From Ciona intestinalis (lineage: Eukaryota > Chordata > Ascidiacea > Phlebobranchia > Cionidae), in NCBI RefSeq assembly GCF_000224145.3, contig NC_020171.2, positions 129,051 to 193,050 on the forward strand: a stretch of DNA of 64,000 bases, in the 5' to 3' direction. The translations under genes and the position numbers were made by a program. The notes below the pieces were generated by a model, which saw only the letters and a program-made list of their open reading frames with translations, was not told the DNA's origin and searched no databases. Position 1 is the first letter of the stretch, and the number at the start of each line of letters is the position of its first letter. This document shows, piece after piece, positions 45,000 through 59,900 of this stretch.

Positions 45000-47900
45000 C
45001 AAATTTAAGTTTTTCTGTTGTTTCCCAATTTAATCTTGTAACATCTTGTTTAAATGCATTTCCACCAAGTAATAACTCCTCACAAGAGCTTACATGAAAG
45101 TCAGTAAGCAAATTCTGAAATGTAAATTTTGGATAAAAATTTTAAAACTGTTTTTTTGATAAGCATTTTTTTACAATACATTTTTATGTCAGGCTGTAAT
45201 ATACTTACAAAACCCTCTGGCTTAAATAGCAGGTTCCCAGGTATGCCTCACTATAAAACCCAGACTTTACACATTTAAAATATGACATACACACCAGATC
45301 TTTAGTATATTCACTTAAGCTTTTTCTAACAATTGTATTTCTCATAAATTATTTTTTGTTACATTTCTATTTTCCTACAAATTTTTTTTGTTACAAATGT
45401 TTTCTTACGATTTTTTTTTTAATTTTTGTTTTTTTACAAATTATTTTTTTGTAACAATTTTTTTCTTACAATTTTTTTCTTATAATTTTTTTTTCCTACA
45501 AAATTAGTTTAAAACTTATACCATCTAACTACAAAGCCAACAAAAGTAGTCAAGTACCTTCAAAGACACAGTAGCGGGCTTAGATAACGTAGAATCTTCA
45601 TTTTTCTCAAACTGATGTTCGACCCTTACTATATATCCACCATCAGTTGTTGTTGATAATGTGAGTAAATGTATGTTTGGTGGGAGGGGCGAGGTGACGT
45701 GAGATTCCTGAAGAAACTTGTTTTATTAACATATATTTTAATATTGACATTATACATAGTAGGGTGGGGGAAGATGGGACAACTTTCGCATATAATATCT
45801 AAATATCCTGATCGTGTTTTAAACAGTTAACAACAGTCTATGGGAGTCGTGAGAATACGATTTATAATTCTTTGAATGTTCTTTGTTTACTTCCAATCGT
45901 GGTAGAAAATAGAATGATTAGGTGTCCAATCTTCCCCACTCTACTATACATACTATATATATAGTAGGGTGGGGAAAGATGGGACACTTTGTCAGACAAA
46001 ACCTTTTTTTTAATTTTTTTTTTACGGACCCCTAAAATTCACCTGTTGTGTGGATTTCTAAATAACTCCTCGTGTGTTTTATTATATTTTATTAAATTAT
46101 TGTCAATTAATAAAGTAATAATGCTACTAATTCGTGGTATTAACCAAAAACCGTCATCTATTTTGATTTTGGAAATAATTGGCAATATGTGCTTAAGTGT
46201 CCTATCTTCCCCCATTGTACTATATATCATTCTAATCACTTTTTTATCATCATGTGGAATAGCAAGTCAGAGTTATAACAAGAATGTTTTATAAAAACTC
46301 TTACAGCAATTTATTATTTAAAAATATTACCAAAAAAATAATTGTATCGTCTTTGCTTAAATAATTGTATCCCTAGATATCAATATAAGTGTCATATTTT
46401 TTTTCGTGTGCGTTAAAAAAAATAACCTAACTGTAAAAATTGTGTACAGTTCTTAGTACTTTCCACCCTATCTATGATAGGGTGGGGGAAGATGGTACAC
46501 CTCTTTATTCCATTTTCCGTCCCATTCGGTAATAAAAAAATAAAATTCAAAGTATTATTAAACCACATCTTCACGACTCCGATAGACCGTTGTTAATTGT
46601 TTAAAAGATGATCAGGATATTTGAATATTATGTGCTAAAGGTGTCCCGTCTTCCCCCACCCTATTATATTTAACATAAGCAGTCAATTACATGTGTAGTT
46701 GATGGTGCATGGTGTTGAAACGCCACTAGTGGAGACATGTATATTTCTTCTGCCAACAGACGATGTTGTTTTGCTGATGATGTCACTGTATCTAGTAGCA
46801 ACCAATGTTTTCCTCTCGAAATTAAACCGTCACCAAATTGTCCGGTTTCATTCAATGCTTCACCAACCCCTTTCGAATCCTCTCCAAGAAGTCTTCTGTG
46901 TATCTGAAATTAATTAGTTATATCATCACTTTTTTAGGGAAACCAAGAGCTACAAAACATGTGTCATTTTGTACACATATGCGGTAACTTCATACACCTT
47001 TCCCCTAAAATGTAAATCCCTTTTTCAATAATTAAAAAAAAACCTAAATGTAAAAAAAAATTTTTTTTTTAAATGTAAATTTCTGTCATATTTACCATTA
47101 ATTCAAGCTGTCCGGTTGAAAGGCTACTGCCACCTTGTGATCGATCATTAAGCACAGTTAGCTGTACTTGATTATCGTGAATATAAATCCTTGAGTTGAC
47201 TGGGTAGTAATTACCAGCTACAGACTCAGATTGATTAAGATGCCAGGTTGGCCTGTAATCCTTCCTGGTATTAAAGATATTTTAAAGTAAAAAATAGTTG
47301 TTTTATTTTGATATTTTGAAGTTTTTGGATTTGTTTGTAGCATATTAAATTTCAAAACTTATATTTTACTACTTTTTATATCATTTTCCAAAACTTAATT
47401 AGAAAAGGTTTCAGATTAAATACGCGACAAACTTTTATGTAAGTTCACCCTAAGGTGACAATCTGATAATTGGAAAAGCTAAAATGTTAATAAAGCGACA
47501 TGATAATTCATTTGTTATTATTTTGGACCATCATTTAAAGCTTTACGCCAGTTTAAAAACCCTACCCTGTGACAGTAGCAAAAATTCAAGTATTTGAATA
47601 TTATTATTATAAATATTAAATACCTTCTTTCTAATATTTCTCTTCCGTTTGAATCAGTGTAAAAATAACCATTTGTCTCCAAATTAGTTTCATATCTGTT
47701 TTTAAATTGTATATTTAATTACTCATAAGTGGGTACAATGTGCCCCACTACGTCAGGCCTAAATCAGTTACACTAAAAATATATCATTTTGCAAAAATTA
47801 AAAAAAATTGAACCCACATTAATTTCGCACAAAATATTTTGGCAAAAAAAAATTAAAATTTTAAAAACTTCTAAAACTAAACTGAACAAGCAATCAAACT

Positions 47901-50900
47901 GTTTGCCAACGATTTGACAATTGACAACATTCATTTTTGCAAAATTTCACGAAATAAAAACAAAATTTGAACCCATTTTATTTCACAGAAAGTGCCAGTT
48001 TTGAAAAAAAAATCAAAATTCTAAAAACCCTTCATGTTAAACTGAACACGCAAAAAAATATTTTCCAATGATTTGTTTGCTGGCCCTATTTATACACAGC
48101 AAACATTTCTAAGAAACTGACCTTGAAATTATCTCCTTGCCCCATTTATCCTGTACAGGTATTGGACCAACTGTCCATTCTACTTCAATTTGTTTCTTAC
48201 CAGCATATAATCGTATAACCTGGGTTTATTATAAGTTTTAATAAAACAGGAATGTTTTAATATGAACGTAACTTATTTTATTGTCGTGTGGCCGGAAAAC
48301 GACAGTCGTTAAACATGGGTGTTCATACACTCGTGTCTGCTTACGAGTTACCATGTATGTTACTTTGTGGGTGATTTTTTTTCTTTTTTATGTGTGGCTG
48401 ATAATTTGGACAACCCATTGGTGATCACTGGGTTGGAGCAATTGCTGTTAAGTGTCTTGTTCAAGGAAAAATACACCCACAGTGGTAGCATCAACGAGCC
48501 TTGAACCCATTACCTCTGGGTTAGAGGCAGCATGCTAAACCACTACGCCACGGCGGCAAATCGAGGTTTGTTTTTTAGTTTAAAATTTAGTAGAAGACCA
48601 ACAGTTTATGTATTGTAGAGCAACATATAAATATTGTATTGTCACAATACATATATTATAATATATATATATATAGTAGGGCGGGGGAAGATGGGACGCC
48701 TGTTTATTGTATTTTCTCGTCTAATTTAGTAGTAAATAAAGAAAATTCAAAGATTTATAGAACTATATTCTCACGACTCCCGTAAACCGTTGTTAATTGT
48801 TTAAAACACGGTCAGGATATTTAGATATTACATGCTAAAGGTGTCCCATCTTCCCCCACCCCACTATATAGTGAGTATTAAAACCTTAATACTCACTTGC
48901 CAAACCCAATCGCTAAACTTTTGATAAACTTCTTGCACAAGTAGATTGCTACCCTGGATATTAAATACACAACCAATAATTACTAAAATTTACTTGGAAA
49001 AACTATCATAATTTATTTAATCTTAAAATGGCATGGCCACGGCAGTCGTTATAACGAGAGTGTTCTGTTTCATACACCTCGTGCTGCTTACAAGGTACCA
49101 CAAACGTAACTGTATGAATAAAGTAAAGCATAAACATTTCAAACATAATACATTTCCTAACTTTTTGGGATTCTAATATTGGATTACCACATTATAATAA
49201 AAGTAATATAATACTTTAATTATGTCTTCGATTACAGTAGCAAAGAATTAGAAAATTTATAAACGAAAAGACTGGATATGCTTAATTTTTTCGGTGTATT
49301 AATGAATTTTTTGACACATTAGTATATACAACATACAGTTTTAAATTAAAACCCTGAGATTTAAGTATAAAGTGTAAAAAAAACAGCAAACAGTATTAAA
49401 TGGAAAACCAGAAACTTACTTTAAATATAGAAAGCTGTGGTTTACCATTAGAACATTGAAATGGTGTTGAAACATTAGGTCTGAATATGTAAGCACCTGT
49501 GTGGGAATTTATATCTATGTTTTATTTGTTTTGAATGAATGAATGTAACTTACTTTATCCTTGCGTGCCTGGAAAACGAAAGTCGTTATAACACAGGTGT
49601 TTTGTTTCATACACCTCGTGCCAGCTTACGAGTTACCATGTATGCTACTTTGTGGGCATTACATTACATAACATAGTTTGTTATTTATCTTTTTGAAATG
49701 ATAGTGAAGATCATGTTATTTAAAGAACGAAGTGAAAGAAAACAACAGCAAAACAACAGTTGTCGATAAAAGGGTTCTGTTTGAATAAGAGACTGACGGT
49801 ACCATTTAGGCGAAATATATATACATTTTATCATACAATTTTTTGAACTATAAGTGTCTATCCAAAGACACATATCCACAATGGTAGCAGCAACAAAATT
49901 CTAAAGCCAATTAAAAAATATTTACCTGACTGTTGTTTGCTTTCATCGTTCCCCATGCTAGCATTATACCATAACATGTCCTGTTTAACTGGTACAGTGA
50001 TGCCAGATGCAATATTTTCAATGGATGCCATCAACCCAGTGTTGCCATCAAATTTCACTTTGTAAAACTATAGAAATAAAATAAGTTTTAGGAATAAAAA
50101 TTAAGACACTATAAATTAAAATTTAACGATAAAAAAATTTAAAAGTCTTTCAAATTTTAAAAGACAATAACATTTTACAAAATACTGAAATAAGTTTTGG
50201 GGTAAAAATAAAAAAGTATGGCGGATGATATTAATGTTATTTATTTAAAAAGCAGTTTTGTTACATTATGCCTAGTAGCAAAAGTAGAAAAATGAAAATA
50301 TGTGATAAATGTAACTTGCTTTATCCTTGCCTGGCTTGAAAACGACAGCTGTTATAACACGGGTGTTCTGTTTCATACACCTCGTGCCAGCTTACGAGTT
50401 CCCATGAATGTTAATTTGTAGGTGATTGGTTTTTTGGATTTTTTTCTTAACGAATGGCTGACAATTTGGAGAACCCATTAGTCACCACTGGATTGGAGCA
50501 ATTGACGCTAAGTGTCTTGCCCAAGGACACATACGCCCACAATGGTAGCAACAACGAGCCTTGAACCCAATGCCCCTGGGTTAGAGCAGGTGCGCTCTAA
50601 CTTACCAATGTGCCACATATTTTATTAAATTGTAACTGTAATGTTTATTTTAAAAATAAAAGCAATAGTTCACCTCGTTAGTTATAGTTACATCTTGGTT
50701 AATTACTTTCTCAACTTTTGTTTTCAACAAAGAAACAGTTTTTGAAGTTTTATGTTTGGTGACCTGTAGGTAAAAGTATATGGAATTAATTAAATTGTAT
50801 TTGATTAAAATAGCATTTTTTTTATTTAACTTCCTGATTACAATAAGTGGCTATTAGGTGGGAGAAGATGGGACACCTTTTCGTTCTATTTTCTCGTCCC

Positions 50901-53900
50901 ATGAAAACCCATTACTTTTAAAATCAAGTTGGCCCATTATCCTTTATGTTAAAAACACATATTAGACAGAAGTCTAAAATAGCATTTAAATCAGATAAAA
51001 ACGACCTGCATAGGAATTCAAATCTTCAACATTCAAATTTTTATTACTTTTTTTTTTAAATCCCTTAAAAAAAAACATTTTTTTTTTGAAAAATTTGGTT
51101 TAGATTATTATAATGCTTGGTACAAATTAAAGTACCTGGAATGTATTATGTCCGAGTGCTGGCAGCTTAGCAAGGAAAACTAATTCACAATTTGCGCTTC
51201 CACGATTTCTACGAACAGATAATGTTGCTTCGCTCACGGGGACCAACTGTTGAGCAAATTTGTTCAAAATATAAAAAACAACATAAATATCAAAGTGAAA
51301 TTATATTTTACTATTGTTACTAGACATATAGGGTAGGGTGGGAGAAGGTGGGACAGTTTTAGCACATAATATCCAAATATTCTGAATTTGATCCGGTTTT
51401 AAACATTTAATAACGGTCTATAGGAGTCGTGAGGATACGGTTTTATAATTCTTTGAATGTTCTTTGTTTACTACCAAATGGGACGAGAAAATAGAATGAA
51501 AATGTGTCCCATCTTTCCCCGCCCTAATATATGTATTAAATAGAAATTGATTATACATAAAACATGAATTTAGTAGGGTAACATTTCAGATTTATAACGA
51601 TAAGGCAAAAAAGTAGTTTTAATGAATAAATATCGTCATGCATTTAGAGGTGCAACGAAAGTTGTTATAACACAGGTGTTCTGTTTCATAATATTAGTAT
51701 GATAGTACCTGTACAGTCAACCTTGTACTTGTAGCAAGGTCATCCACCACATACACATAATGATCATCGCAATTAACAGGAATGCGAAGATATTTTGAAA
51801 CTCCTCTTGCGAGTGGGTTGTATACCATTACTACAAACTAAAAATTAAATTTTTTTTTAATAAATATAATGTAATCAGTGGAGCAGCCAGAGGGGGTTTA
51901 GGGTGTCGCAACCTTCCCTTTTAAACCATAAAAAAAATTAATTAAAAAAATTTTTTTTTAACATTTTTTGATTAAAACTCCCCCCCTATGTTTTTTTTCT
52001 GGCTGGTCACTGAATGTAATAATACAGTAATTCCTTGATTTTTTAGTTTATTTGGGGGTTATTTTTTACAAATATATAAGCACAAAAATTGGAAGGCCTA
52101 TTAGAAATCTAACGGGTTGAAAATCAAAACTATAAAGTTTAGTGTGCATTAAGAATGTATAAGACCTTAAAAACTGTTTCTTTTATTATATTTTCTTCCC
52201 AAAAAGACACTTTTGTGGAAAAACTGGTACTCAAATTCAAACAGGTATAGTCTAAACATAAACAGAATATCATACAAATACAAAACACTTATAGTCAGTG
52301 GCAAGGCCAGAAAAAAAATAAGGTGGGTTTTAATCGAAAAATTTTCAAAAAACTTTTTTTAAATTTTTATTTTAATTATTTTTTTTATTTTTTGGGGGGA
52401 TTTAAAACAGGGGGTCGCGACTCTGTCAACCCCTTGGCTGCGCCACTGCATATAGTATACTGTCTTGTACATTAATTATTACTTTGCTAACCTGGTTAGA
52501 AGATTGTGTCAAGTCACACAACGTTATATTGAGATAATCACAGAAAATTAATTGTTCGTTATTCCCAGTCAATGCTGTGCTTATAACTTTGTTGCATTCT
52601 TCACGGCCTGCCATAAAATAATGAATCTAACTTGCTTTATCCTCGCATGGAGTTACAACACTGGTGTTCTGTTTCATACACCTCGCGCCCACTTTAACAC
52701 ATATGTAAATTGGGTATAATTTGCCTGTAAATGTTATATCTGTGAAATTGGGCAAAAGCTGTCTATACTATGTTGTTTTTTGGAAAAACATAAAATGTTT
52801 TACAAAAAAAGAAAAATTACGAATAGATTTACAAACCACAAAATAAAGCTAAATTTAAATCTGTTATTTTTTTTAAATGGCATGACAACCAATAAGAAAC
52901 AACTGGGTAGGAGAAATTGCTGTTAAATGTCTTGCACAAGAACATATACACACATAATGGACACAGAGCAAGCATCAAACCCTCTGGGCTAAAGAAAGGT
53001 GTGTTAACTACCGTGCCATGGCATTGAAATGATATGAAATTTAAACAAGTAGCATACCTTCATAAAGTCTTTTTGCGTAATCATTAGCCACATGTTGTTT
53101 GCTTGTACCAGACACTGCATCGTGGTGTTGCGCAACACCCATTGCATCTCCTGGAAATGATAAGACACAGAATTAAACATAGTATGGTGGGGTAAGATAG
53201 GACACTTTTCATTCTCTTTTCTTATCCCATTTAGTAGTAAACAAAGAGTATTTACAAAATTATATAAAAGTAGCACCGTGACTCTAAAAGGGCATTTTTA
53301 ATTGTTTAAAACACAATAAAGCAATATAAGATTTAGATGCTAACGGTATCCATCTTACACCACAGTACTATATTATCCAAGTAAATGACAATTGGCCATC
53401 ATAAGATGTTCTGTTACTTCTGCTACCAGGCATTGTACAAACAATATATCAGTGGCTCATCTGGTATAAAAACGTATAGTGTATTTCCAACGTTTCGTCT
53501 GCCATACGGCGAGACTTCATCATAAGATGTATTGCCATAAAAACTGCAGCAAACAATAACATACATATATATATTAACTTACTCAAAACCTTTGAAGATG
53601 ATGTCAATTTATGTGAAGTCGATTTGAAATGCATGAATGTTTCTAACTGGTTGCACACCTGTTTTGTGTAAAAATGAGTAAAACTTAATTGATATTAGTA
53701 ATTTCGGAACAATAGTCCAGCACTGGTCTTTACTCAATGTATTATATTTTATTTTCTTCTAAAAATTTCTATGTATATATTTCAACTTTTTTTTCAAAAA
53801 AGTACATTTAAAGATTTTTAAAACAAGCTTATATTGAGTATTTAATTTTATTAAAACAAATTAAAATATAATTGGAAGAAATGTGTTGCAAAGACATGAA

Positions 53901-56900
53901 CTGAACGTGAAAATAAACACAACTTTTACATATCATCTGCAAGTATTTGTTACTTTTACATATCACCTGCAAGTATTTGTTACTTTTACATATACCTGCA
54001 AGTATTTGTTACTTTTACATATCATCTGCAAGAATTTGTTACTTTTACATACACCTGCAACGGCTGCAAGTTTTTATGACTTTGACACATCACCTGCAAA
54101 TATTTGTTGCTTTCTCTAACATATCCCTTCAATCCTGGTCTGCTGGTGAAATATCCCGTCCAATACTGGTGTGGGGCATCGGCGTATGGGAAAAAGTCAT
54201 CCTTTTTAATATTCCACATAACATTAGCGTGGTTTAGTGCGTATAAATAGCAAGATGGAGTGGAATAAAACAATGTCATGTTTTTATCCTGAAAAAAAAT
54301 AGAAATTAGAAAAAGATTTTCGAATGGGCTTACTCAGGTATTTTGAACTTTTATGTTATAGAAAAAGAGCTTTTTTTATTTACCCTTAAAAACAAGATAT
54401 TCATCTGACTCTGCAAATTATAAATGTATATAATATGCATTTACCCCAGAAAATTATATCTCTGTAAAAATGCTTTCAATGTCATTTTTCAGGACACTTT
54501 TATTAGGTTAAAACAAAAAGGATGTTGAAACATTAAATATTGAAATTTAAATTTTAAAATACAATATAAAAAAGTAAATTAAATCAAGACTTTCTTTAAC
54601 ATACTAACTATATGTATAGTTAATTGTATATAATATATATAAATATAACAGTATATATAGTAGGGTGGGGGAAGAGGGGACATCTTTTCATTTTATTTTC
54701 TCGTTCCATTTGGGTAGTAAACAAAGAACATTCAAAGAAAATGTAAACCCATATTCTCACAACTCACATTGACCATTGTTAATTGTTTAAAATACAATCA
54801 GGATTTTCATATATTGAGCACTAAAGTGTCCCATCTTTCCCCACCCTACTATACATTGTTTGTTTTTATTCACTTACAGCTGCATTGACATATTTAATCA
54901 ACTTATCCAAGTTCTTGTACCAAACATTAGAATTGCTATATTCAAAGTCAGAACCCATCGTCATCATTATATGGTTGGTTTGGAAGTGGTTTGCCTGCAA
55001 GTGAATAGTAGGTAAGTAGTGCAAACAATTTATACCAGTATGGTGCAGGGTATGCCAGCCTTTAGACTACTAAGCTGAGAATTTCGTAAGTGTTGCGGTC
55101 AGTGGCGCAGCCAGAAAAAATAAAGAGGGGTTTTAATTAATATTTTTTGGGGGGTTTAAAAGAAGGGGGGTACAACACCCTAAACCCCCCTGGCTGCGCC
55201 ACTGGTTGCAGCAAAACCTGAATTTTCAAATTATTAAAGCAATTTACCATTGAGGTATTTTTAAATTTTTTTTTTTTTAAATTAAAAAAATCCAGAACAC
55301 TTTTTTAAGAATTTAATTCTACATAAATCACATATATTTCGCTAATTTGTTAAGACTTCATTGTTTTATTTTAAACCTCATGCTCTCTTACGAGTTACCA
55401 AACATAAAAAATTGTAGAAATTGTATCTTATGACTGGCAATTTGTTTTTGGACATTTGATTAGTGACCACTGGTTTAAAATAATTGCCATTATATGCCCA
55501 CAAAGTCAGCAGCACCTAGCTGGTATAATTTTATATGTTAAAGCCCTATTACTTTACTACACATGGTGTACAGTACAGCAGTATCTCTACTTTTCTTAGA
55601 AATTTAGAAAAGCTTAAACCTAAGGCTGTCACAATAGTTTCTATTGTAAAAGTGACAGCTTTTTCCTGCTGCTTTGTTTAGTAAAGTTACTGAAGTAGTT
55701 CTAAAATGTTTTTATATTCCAAACAAGGATTTAATACAAATAAAATATGTTCTAAGTGAAATGTTGCATAACCTGTAGAAATGGTCTAAAAAAATACTGT
55801 AATACTGTAGTGTGATAGTGTATAATAAAAACATTAAAGAAAGAATGTTTTAAAGCTTTCAAGGCTAGTCAAAATGACAGGCATTTTGAATTAAGGCCTA
55901 CATATATATATTTAAATTTAAAATATTTGATGTCCAACATACAAAACAGAATACCAATCAAAACTGAAGTTCTGCATTATTTTAAAGCTATAAATATATA
56001 AAATATATTATAACCAATATTCCAAATCCTTCTGAAGTCTATTATTTCTAACTACTTTAACACCCAACTTTGATAAAAATCTTAATTTTAAACTTTTAGT
56101 TCCGAATTTGCAGCTTCGAATAAGAATAATATAATAATAAGAATTTTAATTTGTCTCTTTGATTCAGTAGCAAAGATTTAAGAATATTTTAAACGAAAAT
56201 ACAGGATGTAGCGACAAAACAACAGTTGTTAAAACACGCTTGGCATACACACCTGTTTCAAGGCTGCAGCAACAAATTTGTCAACTTTTTCTTCCACATT
56301 ATAATCTTCCAAAGCTGGGTTATCCATTATTGGCTGGTCACGACAAAATGCATCAAAACAAAACCCATCAGGGGGGTTGTACCCATTTTCATCTACACCT
56401 AGTAATGTATGGGTGATTTTTAAAAAACGAAACAAAATATACTTAAAGTGAGGTTATGTATTGATTTTTGTTAGGTTTTAAGTTTTTTTAGTTTTTGAAT
56501 TTTTTTATATTTTTAAAGTTAAAAAAAAACTAGCTGCAGAATTTTTTGTAAGATACAGCAGAACCAATATTGCTCCAATCTAGCGGTCACTAAAAAGCTC
56601 TCTAAATTAACAGTTGTCCAAAAAATATAAAAACACATCTAGAAAGTTAAAGTGAAAACATGGTGTATAAAGCCACTACATAAAGCACTTAAAACACATG
56701 TGGTATAACCATAGTACAATGATAGGCACCAAATCTGGGGTGGCAGGGTGGACAGTTCTACCCCACAATTTTCTACACTGCATTAATTAGTAAACATTAC
56801 AACCAATAAAGTCAAATTCGTTTCACAGGAATGAGTGTCTGACTACCCCTGCCTCCCCTGTGTTGTAAAAGGATTTGCGCCGATCTGTAATGAATTGAGC

Positions 56901-59900
56901 CTTTTCGCACCATTGTTCTCGTGGTTTTGAGCTAATTTGTGGGTAGGGATGCACATTACAGAATAATCAGGTATTCTAGGATATCCTAGAAGACTTTATT
57001 TCGAATCTAGAATTCCGAATCTAGAATTTCGGATCTTTTCATATTTATGGGAAAAAATAATTTTACCAACATAAGTCAGTTTATTGACTCTTTAATAGCA
57101 GCCTTGTTGGATCATAAGCTGTAAAATGATTAAAACAAATTTTGGGTTAGTTTTTGCATCATGAATTGGGTAGTTTTTGCGTCACGAAACGTATAGCAGG
57201 CTTTGAAAAGACGTTAGGAAACGTTTACTCTCGAAAGTCCCACAAACACAAAAATATTTTTTTTCAAAATTATCAAGTTTCAAAAATTGTTAATATAGTT
57301 TTATGAGATGACGTTTGATGACGTCATTAAACAGAATACCGAATCCCGTAATTAGATTCGAATACAAAAGAATTCGAATCTCATGGATTCGAAATTCTGT
57401 AATGTGCATCCCTATTTGTGGGTGAAATAGATATTGTAATATAAATAAACCAATCCCTATTTAAAAAAACGTTTTCTTTGATATCCTAGAATACCAAATT
57501 ATTCTGTAATGTGCATCCCCTGGACACAAGCATACGATAATATTAAATTAAGCACAAGCATGTTACCTGTGAAGAGATCAGCATGTGGAGAAGTCAAACT
57601 TTGACTGCCCCTCCATATTTCTTCCATGTTTCGTATTTTTTCACGGTTTTCTTTGTCTTCGTAATCAAGTCTTCCGAAGAACAAGCCGTCAAAACCCATT
57701 TGACTTAAAACAAAAATTTCGAACATGAATAAACGTGTGTCCTACTTTAACTGTGTAGATGAATATTTTTTTTAAATATGTCTGACATTTTGGACAGCCT
57801 ATAAGCAATCACTTGGTTTAAGCTACTGCAGCGTCAAGCGCGAACACATATCTTTTGGGCTGGAGGCAGATGCACTTACTTCGTCGGACACATTAATCAG
57901 TTGTTTTCGATTTTTAATAAATGAGTGCCATATTAAATATTGGGGGTAAATCTGATAAGCATCTTTGTTAAAAGGGTAAAGCATACAAAAAAGTTTAGGA
58001 GCCACTGCATTAGATGCTGTTTTAGATACTAAACTTGCAACTCAAAAGCGGACATGAGGTGTACTATAAAGTAGAACACATGTGTTTAAACGACCTTCAA
58101 CTTACGCAAAAAGTGATGCTTGTTCCCTCGAGTGTCCAAAAGGGTCGATTTGCCACGCCACACGGGGGCGAGCACAAGCACCAAACGTGTCGTTTAAATA
58201 TCTTAACCCATGCGTCATTTGATCAATGATTGCATTATAATGTGTGGATGCTTCATCATTCATACACCATCCACCAAGTATAAATTCAAGACGACCTTGG
58301 CAGAATATAGATATATAATATATGTATATATATATATTATATAATAGGTACAATAATAACATGACGTTATTTGTCTCTTCGAATACGGTAGAACAGATTT
58401 AGAAATATTTTTTAAACGAAAAGACCACGTAACATACATGGTAATTCGAAAGCTGGCACGAGGTGTTAAACCGTGGGGCCGTGTGATAACGAATGTCATT
58501 TTCGGCAACGCGAGGATGAAGTAAGTTACATTCATTCATTCATTAACATCCAAAACATGATATAGCGACAAAACAACGGTTGCTAAAACACGCTTACAGT
58601 TAAAAGCATATTTACATTTAATTGGAAGAAAATTAACCCAACATTACCTTCTTGTACAAGTTGTTTCACATTTTCTTTCATTGCATCGTTCTGTTCCTCC
58701 CACCAACGAGAGAAAAAAGCAATTTCAACGTAAATAAATCGCTTTGAAGGATCAGATAACAACTGTGGGATCACGGAATCAAGAATATATTGCACACCAG
58801 CAATCACTATGCTAGAGTTTGCTGAAAAAATGAATGAATATATATTTACCGGCGCCGTGGCATAGTTGTTAGCGTGCCTGCCTGTAACCCAGGGGTAATG
58901 GGTTCAAGGCTGGTTGCTGCTACAATTGTGGGCGTATGTGTCCTTCGGCAAGACACTTCACAGCAATTGCTCCAACTCATTGGTCACTAATGGCCTAATG
59001 GGTTGTCCAAATTATCAGTCATACATTAAAAAAAAATTAAAAAATCCAAAAAATAATCACCCACAAAATTACATACATGGTAACTCGTAAGCTGGCACGA
59101 GGTGTTAAACCCGTATAATAACGACTGTCGTTTCCAGCCACACAAGGATAAAGTAAGTTACATTCATTCATATAACTTATTTCTATCCTTTTTGTCAGGG
59201 ATTATTTTTTGTATGGCTGATAATTTAGACAACAACCCATAAGTGCCCACTGGGTTGGAGCAATTGCCATAAAAGGCCTTGCACAAGGGTAAGTGTTTTA
59301 AATAAATACAGAGTGTGTTATTATAATTAATTACTTCATTTTGACTTTAATGGCACTATTTTTAACTGATGCATATTTATAAGTTTATAACACAAGTTGT
59401 TTTGTTACTTTATATATGTGGAAACAATTAACAGTTTTTGATATATTTGGATATAAATAACTGCGTAACTAACAGTTTTTAATATACTTGGATTTAATAA
59501 ACTGCATATTTAACAGTTTTTGATAAATATATTTGAATATAGTTAACATTTAACAGTTTTTTATATATTTGGATTAAATAAACTGTATACGTAATTAACA
59601 GTTTTTGTAGTTTTTATAAACTGCTCTTTTTTTAGTGATTGTTTCGGCTTTCAAAACTAACTGTACAATAAACAGAAGATAATAAAACTTCACTGTTAGT
59701 ACAATAAGTGTATATATAAAACTTAAATAAACCTTGCACTTACATCCATAGTAATACTGGTCGACAGTTTTTAACCAACCAACATCATCATGCGTGTGTG
59801 GAACAAGATGTACGTTCAATTTTTCTGCTTCTCCAAGGTTGCATGACTTCAATTGTCATCATGCAACAAAAAAAAATATATATATTACGAATAAAAAAAT

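Noticed and set aside
53883..54237. Two plus-strand frames with repeated [14 protein letters not shown] motifs, resembling a repeat protein
   Set aside because: They are the antisense of the 30-bp tandem array and of mannosidase exon 8, not a gene.
58851..58930. Possible tRNA gene (box A and box B present)
   Set aside because: The sequence continues into the shared SINE body and tail and cannot fold as a full tRNA; it is a SINE promoter head.
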